Positions 8,985-17,961 of a stretch of DNA of 64,000 nucleotides are shown piece after piece. The stretch covers positions 1 to 64,000 of the forward strand of contig JANQJF010000091.1 of the NCBI GenBank assembly GCA_028281765.1, in the 5' to 3' direction. The notes below the pieces were generated by a model, which did no database searches, was not told the origin of the DNA, and saw nothing but the letters and a program-made list of their open reading frames with translations. Positions within the stretch are counted from its first letter, which is position 1. Each line of letters begins with the position of its first letter. Position numbers and translations under genes: made by a program. This DNA is from Planctomycetota bacterium. Lineage in GTDB: Bacteria; Planctomycetota; UBA1135; UBA2386.

Positions 8985-10208
8985 ATGACGAGCGCCAGGG
9001 ACCTGATCTACGATTGGAACGTCGAGCAATCCGCCTTTCGCCCGGCGGAGCCGATCCAGTTCGACGACGAGACGCTGCGCGACGGCCTGCAGTCGCCGTC
9101 GGTGAGTGACCCGCCGGTCGAGAAGAAGATCGAGCTACTCCACGTCATGGATGCCCTCGGCATCCACACCGCCAACCTCGGGCTCCCCGGGGCCGGTGGC
9201 CGCCCGCGCGAGGTGATCATGCAGCTCGCGCAGGAGATCGCGGACAGCAAGCTGAACATCGGCGCGAACGTCGCCTGCCGCACGGTCGTCAGCGACTGCG
9301 CGCCCGTGGCCGAGATCACGCAGAAGACCGGCGTGCCGGTCGAGGTGTGCGCGTTCATCGGCAGCAGCAAGATCCGCAGCTACGCCGAGGACTGGGGTCT
9401 CGACATCATGCTCGAGCACACCCGCGCCGCGCTCGAGTTCTGCCAGAAGGAGAACCTCCCGGTCATGTACGTGACCGAGGACACGACCCGTGCGCACCCG
9501 GACACGGTCCGCGCGCTCTACACCGCGGCGATCGAACTCGGCGCGAAGCGGTTGTGCATCTGTGACACCTGCGGGCACGCGACGCCACAGGGCACCCGCG
9601 CCGTCGTCGGCTTCGTGAAGTCGATCGTCGACGAACTCGGTGCGGACGTCGGCATCGACTGGCACGGACACCGCGACCGTGACCTCGGGATCGCGAACTG
9701 CCTCGCGGCGATCGAAGCCGGCGCGACGCGAATCCACGGCACCGCGCTCGGCATCGGCGAGCGCACCGGCAACGCGCCGATGGACCTGCTGCTCGTGAAC
9801 TGCAAGATCAACGGCTGGATCGACAACGACCTGAGCCGCCTGCCCGAGTACGTCACGATGGCGGCGGAAGCCGTCGGCGTCGACGTGCCCTACAACTACC
9901 CCGTGCTCGGCGAAGACGCGTTCGAGACCGGCACGGGCGTCCATGCAGCCGCCGTGATCAAGGCGTTCCGCAAGGGCGACGTCGAACTCGCGGACCTCGT
10001 CTACAGCGGCGTTCCGGCCAACATGGTCGGGCTCGAGCAGAAGATCCGCGTCGGCCCGATGAGCGGCAAGTCGAACGTCCTGTGGTGCCTCGAGACGCTC
10101 GGAATCGACGCCGACGACGCCGCCGTGCAGCGCGTCCTGGATGCTGGAAAAGCCAGCAAGCGTCTCCTCACGGACGACGAAATCCGCGCAGCCGCCACCG
10201 GAACATGA
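8985..10208 (+). CDS. LeuA/homocitrate synthase-family carboxyltransferase (HMGL-like TIM barrel)
   Basis: 407 aa. The N-terminal DETLRDG motif (residues 28-34) provides the metal ligand and the catalytic Arg. The second metal site is H227 and H229 in DWHGHRD. The barrel ends with GTALGIGERTGNAPMD, typical of acetyl-CoA-dependent 2-oxoacid condensing enzymes. A short C-terminal segment (ETGTGVHAAAV, then VGPMSGKSNV) matches the linker region of this family. The allosteric leucine-binding domain of classical LeuA is missing. It would condense acetyl-CoA with a 2-oxo acid; 2-isopropylmalate, homocitrate and citramalate synthase are all possible. No leucine-pathway neighbours are present. The ATG at 8985 sits just before the conserved region. 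Confidence 0.85.
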   Translation: MTSARDLIYDWNVEQSAFRPAEPIQFDDETLRDGLQSPSVSDPPVEKKIELLHVMDALGIHTANLGLPGAGGRPREVIMQLAQEIADSKLNIGANVACRTVVSDCAPVAEITQKTGVPVEVCAFIGSSKIRSYAEDWGLDIMLEHTRAALEFCQKENLPVMYVTEDTTRAHPDTVRALYTAAIELGAKRLCICDTCGHATPQGTRAVVGFVKSIVDELGADVGIDWHGHRDRDLGIANCLAAIEAGATRIHGTALGIGERTGNAPMDLLLVNCKINGWIDNDLSRLPEYVTMAAEAVGVDVPYNYPVLGEDAFETGTGVHAAAVIKAFRKGDVELADLVYSGVPANMVGLEQKIRVGPMSGKSNVLWCLETLGIDADDAAVQRVLDAGKASKRLLTDDEIRAAATGT

Positions 10209-10323
10209 GGCCGCACCGGTCGGTGGGACCGCCCGGTCCCGACCAGGCGTGATGACGGTTCAAGTTGCCTCGGATTGAGGCCGATGGTCCGTACGCACGT
10301 CACCAGAGGGAACCGACCGACTC

Positions 10324-10692
10324 ATGACCGCCAGCACGATCAACATGGACGTCGTCCAGGAACTACTCGACCTCTGCGAGGAAGGCGACACCAGCCTCGT
10401 CTCGGAGCTGATCGAGATCTTCCTGGAGGACGGCCCCGAGCGGGTCCGGACGACTCTGGAGGCCGTCGCGAGTGACGACATGGATGCTGTCGAGCGCGCC
10501 ACGCACTCGCTGAAGGGGTCGTCGGGCAACCTCGGCGCGACCTATCTGATGGAGACCGCGGAAGAGATGCAGACCGCGAGCCGCCGAGGCGACTCCGAGC
10601 GCGTCAAGCAGCTCGCGCCCGAACTCGAGGCCCGCTTCGCGGCCGCGGAAGACGCGCTGAAGAACCTGCTCGTGCAGTACACCTGCACGTGA
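10324..10692 (+). CDS. Hpt-domain phosphotransfer protein
   Basis: 122 aa, a single histidine phosphotransfer domain. The phospho-accepting His is H61 in ATHSLKGSSGNLGA, the standard Hpt motif on the second helix of a four-helix bundle. Such proteins relay phosphate between hybrid sensor kinases and response regulators in the cytoplasm. No kinase or receiver gene is near, so it is an orphan component. A hairpin follows the stop codon directly. Confidence 0.9.
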   Translation: MTASTINMDVVQELLDLCEEGDTSLVSELIEIFLEDGPERVRTTLEAVASDDMDAVERATHSLKGSSGNLGATYLMETAEEMQTASRRGDSERVKQLAPELEARFAAAEDALKNLLVQYTCT

Positions 10693-10698
10693 GCGAGA

Positions 10699-10721
10699 CG
10701 ACGGGCGCTCTTCGCCCGTCG
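10699..10721 (+). terminator. Hairpin after the Hpt gene
   Basis: A 9-bp perfect stem (cgacgggcg with cgcccgtcg) and a 5-nt loop begin 6 bp after the Hpt stop codon. There is no T tract, so termination is plausible but not certain. It may serve both convergent transcripts. Confidence 0.5.
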
Positions 10722-10734
10722 CCGCCGCCGCGAC

Positions 10735-10983
10735 TCAGCCCGTGCCGTTCCGATGCGGCGACGGCGGTTCGGCCTGGCCCTTCGCAACGAAGTCGGCCGG
10801 CTTGCCGCGGTACTCACACCGGTGGCACTTGTGATAGAGCTCGCGCTGACGTCGGAAGCAGAGCTGCGGCTCGATGCGGTGCGTGATCAACGCCACGTGT
10901 TTGCCCGTGACAGTCGGACACTGTCGGGTCACTGGAGTGTTGCTCGCGGCGTCAGGCCGCGGTGACGTGTGTTGCGCTTCCAT
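10735..10983 (-). CDS. Small Cys-rich (zinc-ribbon-like) hypothetical protein
   Basis: 82 aa from the ATG at 10983. It contains four Cys: one in RQCPTVTG, one in PQLCFRR, and a CxxC pair in YHKCHRCEYRGKP. This spacing suggests a small zinc-binding fold. There is no signal peptide. It lies 53 bp downstream of the isomerase-like gene on the same strand and may be co-transcribed with it. The short length and lack of clear homology leave real doubt, but the clustered Cys argue against a random frame. Confidence 0.45.
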   Translation of the reverse strand: MEAQHTSPRPDAASNTPVTRQCPTVTGKHVALITHRIEPQLCFRRQRELYHKCHRCEYRGKPADFVAKGQAEPPSPHRNGTG

Positions 10984-11036
10984 CGGAACCCCCCGGTTCA
11001 CGCTCGTCAGAGCCGAGATCGGCACCTCGCATAGGA

Positions 11037-11876
11037 TCAGGGCCGGGCGCTCGGGTCAACGATGGCCTCGTTCCAGACGCGCTGACAAGTCACGACGGCG
11101 GTCGGTGCCATGTGGCTCGAGCGGGACAGCTCGAAGCATACGGCACCCCGAAAATCACTGTCCGCCAACGCCGCGAGGTCCGCGGCGAAGTCGACGTCGC
11201 CTTCGCCGGGCACCAGATGATCGTGCACGCCACGCTTCATGTCCTCGAGGTGGACCTGCCGAAGGCAGTTTGCGAACCGGTCGATCAGTGCCGGCACGGG
11301 CTCGCTTTCGTTCACATACGCGTGGCCGATGTCGAATGTCAGTTCCGGCGCGTCGGCACCCAATGCGTCACGCAGCCGCTGGAACGACGCCAGGTCCTCG
11401 ATCGCCATGCCGGGCTCCGGCTCGAGGGAGGGCACGAGTCCGGAGGCTCGAATCGCCGTGCAGGCCTCGGCGACACCGTCCTCGAGCCACGCCTGAGAAT
11501 CTTCTCCCGTCGACCGATCGATGCCCGCCCAGAACGACACCGTCTCCGCCCCGAGATCCCGGCCGATCGCAGCGGCGCGGCGGTAGAACTCGACCCGCAG
11601 CTCCCGGCCCTCGGGATCCCGCGTCATGAGCGTCGGCTCGTGCTTGGCGGATGGGTCGAGCAAGAAGCGCGCGCCGGTCTCGATAACCGGGAAGAGCTCG
11701 AAGTCGCGCAGCATGCGCGCGGCGACCTCGACGTCCGCGGCGGACGACCGGAACGGGTCCAGGTGCATGACGTCGAGCGTCAGCGCGACAGCTTGGTACC
11801 CGTGATCGGCGAGCAGCGCGAACGCCTCGTCGAGCCGGTGGTTTTGCAGGCCGTTGGTGTTGTAGCCGAGCAGCAT
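11037..11876 (-). CDS. Sugar-phosphate isomerase/epimerase-like TIM barrel protein
   Basis: 279 aa, AP endonuclease 2/xylose isomerase-like fold. The opening MLLGYNTNGLQNHRLDEAFALLADHGYQAV is typical of the family. Expected metal ligands are E in SLEPEPG, D and H in TFDIGHAYV, H in QVHLEDM, and E in CFELSRSSH near the C-terminus. Such enzymes isomerise or epimerise sugars or related hydroxy-acids in the cytoplasm; the substrate cannot be inferred from neighbours. The start ATG at 11876 lies 14 bp from the 109-bp repeat (copy 2), so the promoter must lie in or beyond that repeat. Confidence 0.8.
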   Translation of the reverse strand: MLLGYNTNGLQNHRLDEAFALLADHGYQAVALTLDVMHLDPFRSSAADVEVAARMLRDFELFPVIETGARFLLDPSAKHEPTLMTRDPEGRELRVEFYRRAAAIGRDLGAETVSFWAGIDRSTGEDSQAWLEDGVAEACTAIRASGLVPSLEPEPGMAIEDLASFQRLRDALGADAPELTFDIGHAYVNESEPVPALIDRFANCLRQVHLEDMKRGVHDHLVPGEGDVDFAADLAALADSDFRGAVCFELSRSSHMAPTAVVTCQRVWNEAIVDPSARP

Positions 11877-11878
11877 CA

Positions 11879-11893
11879 GCGACGCCCCACTAG
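11879..11893 (+). repeat. 15-bp direct repeat, left copy
   Basis: The sequence gcgacgccccactag occurs here and again at 12044-12058. The pair brackets the non-coding segment that holds repeat copy 2. The right copy includes the stop codon of the gene ending at 12055. This could be a target duplication or the result of a local duplication. Confidence 0.7.
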
Positions 11894-11998
11894 TGTCCCT
11901 CGTCTGAAGTCCGTAGCGAAAGTAACCGTGTCAGTCGATTCGCTCGGAAGGCGCTGCGACGACACGGCTTGTCAGTGGACAAGTTGAGGAGCAGCAAC
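11890..11998 (+). repeat. 109-bp dispersed repeat, copy 2
   Basis: Reverse complement of bases 1-109 with four mismatches. It fills most of the 178-bp gap between the isomerase-like gene and the membrane-protein gene. Together with copy 1 it forms an inverted pair about 11.8 kb apart. Confidence 0.9.
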
Positions 11999-12043
11999 GC
12001 AGCGAGCGGACCGTTGGGGCAGCGACATATGTGGCGAACATCG

Positions 12044-12058
12044 GCGACGCCCCACTAG
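12044..12058 (+). repeat. 15-bp direct repeat, right copy
   Basis: Exact copy of 11879-11893. It overlaps the stop codon (cta on the + strand) of the minus-strand gene ending at 12055. Confidence 0.7.
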
Positions 12059-12690
12059 CGCTGCTTCACCTTCTGCACCATCGCGGCGAGCTTGTCGTAC
12101 TTGTTGAACTTCTTGCTCAGACCGACGTATTCGCCCGGCATCGCCCAACCTTCGAGGTCCGCCTCTTCGTACCACGTCGAGTACGGGTCGAGAGCCTTGT
12201 TGATCCCTTGGATCGACTCGTAGGCCTCCTTGATCGCCTTCGTGTAGGTCGCGGTGTCGCCCGACTTGCGCGCGCGCTGGCCTTCGTTCCACTTCGCCTT
12301 CGCGTCGGCGAAGAGTTGCTCGGTGCGCTCGATCACGGACGCGGGGATCGGCGGTGCCGGTCTACCGGGGGTCTTGCCGGGGCGCGCGGCGTAGGACGAG
12401 TTCGACGGCGACTGAGTCGTCTTCTTCGGCGCCTCGGGCTGCTGCGCTTTCGCAGGCGCGGGCTTCTGCTTCTCGCCATCGCCGGTATTGGCGGCCTCCG
12501 AATTGCCGCCGCTCCACGTCATCATCACGAGAATGATCACCAGGGCGAGCCCGCCGGCGGCGAGCCCCATGATGATCGGCGTGTTGGAGGGCGGAGTCGC
12601 CGCGGGGCGACGACCGCTGCGGGAAGAACTGGTCCGGCCGGAAGCGCGGGCCTGAGCGTTGCGGACGACGCGGGAACGTTCGGTAGCCAT
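12055..12690 (-). CDS. Single-pass membrane protein of unknown function
   Basis: 211 aa. The N-terminus is basic and Ser/Arg-rich (residues 1-45). One transmembrane helix follows (IIMGLAAGGLALVIILVMM), then a Pro/Ala/Lys-rich linker and a C-terminal helical domain with NEGQRARKSGD and EAYESIQGINKALDPYSTWYEEADLEGW. The likely topology is a short cytoplasmic tail with a periplasmic or outer-face domain. No known family is recognised. The ATG at 12690 is preferred over upstream starts, which would add a low-quality Arg/Pro-rich stretch. Confidence 0.7.
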   Translation of the reverse strand: MATERSRVVRNAQARASGRTSSSRSGRRPAATPPSNTPIIMGLAAGGLALVIILVMMTWSGGNSEAANTGDGEKQKPAPAKAQQPEAPKKTTQSPSNSSYAARPGKTPGRPAPPIPASVIERTEQLFADAKAKWNEGQRARKSGDTATYTKAIKEAYESIQGINKALDPYSTWYEEADLEGWAMPGEYVGLSKKFNKYDKLAAMVQKVKQR

Positions 12691-12903
12691 GGGACTGGGA
12701 TCGGGGTCTGCAGGAGGGCGGGCATCGTAGCTCCCGAGCGAGAACGCGCACACGCCGGATACGGTTCGGCGTGGGCCGAACTCGATCCGGGCGCGATTCC
12801 GCGCCGCGGACAATCTTCGAAAGGTGCGACCAATCACCCGCCCACCCGGCGTAGCAACCGTGGTCAGATAGGGAGGTCACCCCCACCCCACCGAGGATTC
12901 GCG

Positions 12904-15429
12904 ATGCGCTCCCCCCGCCTCGTTGTGTTTCTCGCGCTGGCACTCGCTGCAAACCTGGCGTCGCAGCAGTTCCAACCCGCGGTCGAGAAGGGTCTGTACC
13001 CGCATCTCCAATCGGCCTCCGGACCGGCAGGATTCGCCGACTTCGACGGCGACGATCGGGCCGACCTGCTCGTCGCGCGGCTGCATCGCAGCGGGACCTC
13101 CGCGCGGCCGGGCATTCTGCTCAACCGACCGGACGGACCGGTCCAGTTCGAGGTCGCGCCGTTCCCGTCGGACGACGAACCGGCGCTCTCGTTCGCGTTC
13201 GGCGACATCGATGGCGACGGCGATACCGACATCGCCTGGATCGACGGCGAACCCCGCGCGCGCATCCACCGCAACGACGGCCACGGCGCATTCGTCGAGT
13301 CGCCGGTCACGCTGCCGGTCGTCGACGGCCTCGCCGAGATCGAACTCGCGGACTTCGACGGCGACGGGGATCTCGACCTGCTGCTCGGAACGGACTGGTT
13401 CTTCGGTCCGCAGCCCGACCTCCTTCTGTTGAATGACGGCAGCGGCACGTTCCAGGACGTGACGGCGACCCATCTGAACGTCACCGGCACGGTCGTCGCC
13501 GAATTCGCGATCGGTGACATCGACGGCGATCAGGACCTCGACGTGTTCGTCGCGTCTTCGTCGGCCGGAGCAACGCCGTCGAAGGTCTACGAAAACGACG
13601 GCACCGGTGTCTTCACCGACGTGACGGCGACGACGGGGCTGCCGGCCCTCGCGAACCTGACGTCGGCCGCGTTCGTCGATCTCGACGCCGACGGGGACGA
13701 CGACCTACTCGCAGACCAGGGCGGGTCGGTGTTCCTTCCCGGAGTGCAGTTCGCGTTCGTCAACGACGGCACGGGCTCGTTCACCGACGAGAGCGCGACG
13801 CGCCTCCTCGAGAGCGCCCCCGATCTCGCGGGTGCGACGCATACGTTCATCGATGTCGACGGCGACGGAGACGACGACCTCCTGGGCACGGGCCTCCGCA
13901 TTAACGACGGCACCGGCGTGTTCACGGCCGTTGCGTCGCCGTTCACGGACGCGGTCGCTTCGGACGTCGATGCGGACGGGGACGTCGACGTGTGGTCCGA
14001 GAACCGCGTCTGGCAAAACGACGGCACCGGCAGCTTCGTCGATCGCACCGCTCCCCCACCGAACCCGATCCGGGTGATGCCGGGCTCGATCGCGCTCGTG
14101 CCGAGCAGCGTCCCGCTGTCGGACGCGACCGCACGAGTCGTCGGTCTGCGCGCGATCGATCTCGATCACGACGGCGACCTCGACCTCGTCGATCAGGAGC
14201 GAAATATCGCGGCGGACGAATTTCGACTCCGCGTGTTCACGAACGACGGCACGGACACGCTGCTCCCCACGCTCGTCGGGCCGGCGTTCCCGTATCCGCT
14301 GTCCGACCTCGCGTTCGGCGACGTCGACGGGGACGGCGACACCGACGTGGTGATCGCGTTCATGATCGACCCGATCGCGGTGTCCGCCGGCCTGCTCGAA
14401 GCGACCGCGAACCAGACTCGCCTCTACCTGAACGACGGCAGTGGCGACTTGAGCGACGCTACGGGTCAACTGCCGGTCGATGCGATTCCGTCCGCCGACG
14501 TCGCGCTGTGCGACATCGATGGCGACGACGATCTCGACCTGACGCTCGGCAACGCGTTCGTCTCGTTCGCGGGATGGCCGCAGCAGAACGGCGTCTGGGT
14601 CAACGACGGCGCGGGCACGTTCCAGGACGTCACCGCGGCCTCGCTACCGCAGCGCACGGATTGGACGTCGGCGATCGCGCTCGGGGACGTCGACGGTGAC
14701 GGCGACCCGGACCTGCTCGCCGGCGGAACGACTCTCGTGATCGGCGGTGTGCAGACGGTCCTCGATGAACCGACGCGGCTCCTGCTGAACGACGGCAGCG
14801 GACAGTTCACCGATGCGGGAGCACTGCCCGGACGCGGCGAGGACGTTCTGTTCCTCGATGTCGATCTCGACGGTGACGCGGATGCGCTTTGGGGTGATGA
14901 AGTCGAATTGCGGTTCGCGCGGGCCACACCGGGCGGGCTCGTCGAAGAGTCACTCGACTCGATCGGGATTCCGCCGGGGACGCTCGCGACCGGGCTCGTC
15001 GCGGCCGACGTCGATCAGGACGGAGACGTCGATCTGCTCGACGGACTCACTCGCCTGATGGTCAACCGACACCGTCACCTCGACGCTGTCCGATTCGCAC
15101 GGATTGGCGAAGAATACGTGCTGCGGGCACACGCAAGCCCGGGCTACGCGCCGGGGATTCCGCTCGCGTTGCCGCTCGTCGCGTTCGCCCCGAACTCGCT
15201 ACCGACACCGTTCGGTCTGCTCGGGCTCGACCCGGGTTCCACAACGGCGCTCCCGTCGATCGCTCTTCCGCTGTTCGGGGGCAGCTCGGATCTGGTGCTC
15301 GCCATTCCCGGCAACGCGGCGCTCGCGGATGTGGAGGTGTTCGTCCAAGCGCTGATCGTGCAACTGTCCGCGAACCCTCTGGCGCCCCGTCTGACCAATA
15401 CCATCCACGACCGCATCACGACTCACTGA
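12904..15429 (+). CDS. Secreted FG-GAP repeat protein, tandem array member 1
   Basis: 841 aa. The signal peptide is MRSPRLVVFLALALAANLAS-QQ. Thirteen Asp-rich FG-GAP motifs (for example FGDIDGDGDTDIAW, LGDVDGDGDPDLLA) are spaced about 55 residues apart, consistent with about 14 blades or two seven-bladed propellers with Ca2+ sites. The C-terminal module begins at MVNRHRHLDAV and includes LPTPFGLLGLDPG and PLFGGSSDLVL. It is the first of four same-strand paralogs; its TGA overlaps the next ATG by one base (TGATG), which suggests translational coupling. The start was placed at the signal peptide; upstream in-frame sequence is Arg/Gly-rich and lies opposite another gene. Confidence 0.88.
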   Translation: MRSPRLVVFLALALAANLASQQFQPAVEKGLYPHLQSASGPAGFADFDGDDRADLLVARLHRSGTSARPGILLNRPDGPVQFEVAPFPSDDEPALSFAFGDIDGDGDTDIAWIDGEPRARIHRNDGHGAFVESPVTLPVVDGLAEIELADFDGDGDLDLLLGTDWFFGPQPDLLLLNDGSGTFQDVTATHLNVTGTVVAEFAIGDIDGDQDLDVFVASSSAGATPSKVYENDGTGVFTDVTATTGLPALANLTSAAFVDLDADGDDDLLADQGGSVFLPGVQFAFVNDGTGSFTDESATRLLESAPDLAGATHTFIDVDGDGDDDLLGTGLRINDGTGVFTAVASPFTDAVASDVDADGDVDVWSENRVWQNDGTGSFVDRTAPPPNPIRVMPGSIALVPSSVPLSDATARVVGLRAIDLDHDGDLDLVDQERNIAADEFRLRVFTNDGTDTLLPTLVGPAFPYPLSDLAFGDVDGDGDTDVVIAFMIDPIAVSAGLLEATANQTRLYLNDGSGDLSDATGQLPVDAIPSADVALCDIDGDDDLDLTLGNAFVSFAGWPQQNGVWVNDGAGTFQDVTAASLPQRTDWTSAIALGDVDGDGDPDLLAGGTTLVIGGVQTVLDEPTRLLLNDGSGQFTDAGALPGRGEDVLFLDVDLDGDADALWGDEVELRFARATPGGLVEESLDSIGIPPGTLATGLVAADVDQDGDVDLLDGLTRLMVNRHRHLDAVRFARIGEEYVLRAHASPGYAPGIPLALPLVAFAPNSLPTPFGLLGLDPGSTTALPSIALPLFGGSSDLVLAIPGNAALADVEVFVQALIVQLSANPLAPRLTNTIHDRITTH

Positions 15430-17939
15430 TGTTCCAGCTTCACTCCATGCGGATCTCTCTGCTGGCGGCGCTGAGCGTCGCTTCGATGTCGAGCGCACAG
15501 CAGTTCCTGCCGGCGGTCGAGCGGGGTCTATATCCGTCGACCGGCGGACCGGCGAGTGGCGCGGTGTTCGCCGACTTCAATGGGAACGGCCGACCCGACG
15601 TCCTCGCGCAGTACGCCGGGCTGTTTCTCAACGAACCCGACGGCACGGTGCTGTTCGAGCCGGTGCCGTTCTTCGGCGGCACGACCGAGAGCTCGGCGCC
15701 GTCGGCCGTCGCGGAGGACTTCGACGGAGACGGGGACATCGACATCGCGTGGGTCGGGATCGACACCGTCGCCTACCTGTCGTCGAACGACGGCACGGGA
15801 TCGTTCACGCACGCGCTCCTGCCGTTCCCCGAATTCGCACTCCGTACGCCCACGATCGTCACGGCGGACTTCGATGGAGACGGCGACATCGATCTGCTCG
15901 CCGCATCGAACAACGCACAGGCACCGAGCCAACCCGGACTTCTCCTCAACGACGGCACCGGCAGCTTCACCGACGTCACCGCGACGCAGGTGAACGTCGC
16001 CCCGGCCATCGTGGGCGGCCTCGCGGTCGGGGACATCGACGGCGACGGGGACCTCGACCTCTTCGCGGCGTCGGCGTCGCAAGGCGCGATCGATTCCACG
16101 TTCTGGATGAACGACGGCAGCGGGCATCTCACGGACGGCTCCGGGGGCGGATTACCGCTGCTCGCGAATCGCCGATCCGCCACGCTGCTCGACATCGACG
16201 CCGATGGTGATCCGGACCTCATCACGGCAGGCCAAATCGGAATCCTCTTCCAGGAGCAAGTGTTCGAGAACGACGGAACGGGCCAATTCACGGATGTGAC
16301 CGCGCTTCGTTTCATCGGCGGCGCGACCGCCTGGTCGAACGCTCCGTACGTGCCCGTCGATCTCGACGGCGACGGGGACCTCGACCTGCTCGGCACCAGC
16401 CTGCGCATTAACGACGGCACGAACGTCTACACGACGGTCGGCGTCCCGTACAGCGGTCCCGGCTTCGGCGCCGATGTCGACCTCGACGGAGACGTCGACA
16501 TCTGGGCGAACCACCGCATCTACGCGAACGATGGCCAAGCGAACTTCGAGGACCGCACCGCCTCGCCGCGATACCCGCGATTCGAGAGCGACGGTTCGCT
16601 CCGACTCGGGACGCCGCCCGACGTCGTGAACCCTTTCATCGCGGAACTGCTTGGCCTCCGCGCCGCCGATCTCGACCACGACGGCGATCTCGACTTCTTG
16701 CGGCTCCCGAATCCATCGGTATTCCCGGTGACTCTCGGTATCGCCTACCTCGTCAACGACGGGTCCGGGACCTTCGCGACGGAGGATCTCGGACCGACGT
16801 TCACGTATGCACCGTCCGACGTCAGCTTCGGCGACGTGGACGGCGATGGCGACACCGACGTGGTTCTCTCGTTCGGCTTCTCGTCGAGTACCTTCGTCGA
16901 CTTCAACGACGCGGCCGCGCAGACGAAGCTCTTCTTGAACGATGGCAGCGGCGTCCTCACCGACGTCACGGCCACGCAACTTCCCGTCGATACCGACAGC
17001 ACCTACCACGTCGAACTCGCCGACGTCGACGCGGACGGCGACCTCGATCTCCTCCTCGGCAACGGCATCGTTGGCTCGATCTTCTTGGTGAACGTGCAGA
17101 ACCGGCTGTGGCTCAACGACGGCTCGGGAGCCTTCACGGACGTCACGGCGACCCATCTGCCGGCCATCGCGAAGACGACGCGCGGCGTGTCGGTCGTCGA
17201 CATCGATCTGGACGGCGACCTCGACTTGACCCTCGCGGAGGTCGAGATCGCGCAAGGCTCGGTGCAGGCGTCCGTCGACGTGCTCACGAACGACGGCTCC
17301 GGCGTCTTCGGCGGACCGGTTCCACTGCCGGTCGGCAGCGATGCGACCGAGGTCGCGTTCGTCGATCTCGACCGCGACGGCGATCAGGACGCGTTCTGGT
17401 CCGACGGCGTCGGGCCCGGTCGATTCTCGAGACGCGCGCCTTCCGGATTCGTCGAAGAGCCCGTCGTGGCACTCGGGCTGCCCACGATTCCGCCGAACTT
17501 CCTGCCGAGGATCGGGGACTTCGACGGGGACGGTGATGCCGACGTGGTCTACGACCCGGATCGGATCTTCCTCAATCGACACCAGCACATCGAAGCTCCG
17601 GGACTGCCGCGTATCGGCAGCGAGTACACGTTGCGCATCCACGCGTCCCCCGGCTACGCCGCCGGTATCCCGCTCGCGGTCCCGATCGTCGGGTTCGCCA
17701 GCGCTTCGTTGTCCACGCCGTTCGGAGCGCTGTGGCTCGACCCGACGAGCGCGACCGCGCTCACCCCGGCCCTGCTGCCGCTGTTCGGTGGTACCGCCGA
17801 CGTCACGCTCGACGTCCCGAACAGTCCGAGCATCGTCGACGTCGACGTGTTCTTCCAAGCGCTGGTCCTCGACATTGCGACTAGCACGTCCACACCTCGT
17901 TTCACCAACCTGATCGCCGACCGCGTCCTCGGCGGCTGA
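15429..17939 (+). CDS. Secreted FG-GAP repeat protein, tandem array member 2
   Basis: 836 aa. The leader is MFQLHSMRISLLAALSVAS with cleavage near SSA-QQ; an alternative start is the second Met (15447). The mature N-terminus QQFLPAVERGLYP matches the other members. There are thirteen Asp-rich motifs and the same C-terminal module (NRHQHIEAPGLPRIG, LSTPFGALWLDP, LFGGTADVTLDV). Segments such as LLNDGTGSFTDVTA recur between motifs. It probably acts as a Ca2+-stabilised extracellular beta-propeller protein with the other members; the ligand is unknown. Confidence 0.88.
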   Translation: MFQLHSMRISLLAALSVASMSSAQQFLPAVERGLYPSTGGPASGAVFADFNGNGRPDVLAQYAGLFLNEPDGTVLFEPVPFFGGTTESSAPSAVAEDFDGDGDIDIAWVGIDTVAYLSSNDGTGSFTHALLPFPEFALRTPTIVTADFDGDGDIDLLAASNNAQAPSQPGLLLNDGTGSFTDVTATQVNVAPAIVGGLAVGDIDGDGDLDLFAASASQGAIDSTFWMNDGSGHLTDGSGGGLPLLANRRSATLLDIDADGDPDLITAGQIGILFQEQVFENDGTGQFTDVTALRFIGGATAWSNAPYVPVDLDGDGDLDLLGTSLRINDGTNVYTTVGVPYSGPGFGADVDLDGDVDIWANHRIYANDGQANFEDRTASPRYPRFESDGSLRLGTPPDVVNPFIAELLGLRAADLDHDGDLDFLRLPNPSVFPVTLGIAYLVNDGSGTFATEDLGPTFTYAPSDVSFGDVDGDGDTDVVLSFGFSSSTFVDFNDAAAQTKLFLNDGSGVLTDVTATQLPVDTDSTYHVELADVDADGDLDLLLGNGIVGSIFLVNVQNRLWLNDGSGAFTDVTATHLPAIAKTTRGVSVVDIDLDGDLDLTLAEVEIAQGSVQASVDVLTNDGSGVFGGPVPLPVGSDATEVAFVDLDRDGDQDAFWSDGVGPGRFSRRAPSGFVEEPVVALGLPTIPPNFLPRIGDFDGDGDADVVYDPDRIFLNRHQHIEAPGLPRIGSEYTLRIHASPGYAAGIPLAVPIVGFASASLSTPFGALWLDPTSATALTPALLPLFGGTADVTLDVPNSPSIVDVDVFFQALVLDIATSTSTPRFTNLIADRVLGG

Positions 17940-17961
17940 TCCGACAACCCAGGAGCCAACC

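Noticed and set aside
1-11998. A single large transposon with 109-bp terminal inverted repeats
   Set aside because: The segment carries ordinary housekeeping genes and no transposase. Dispersed repeat copies are a simpler explanation.
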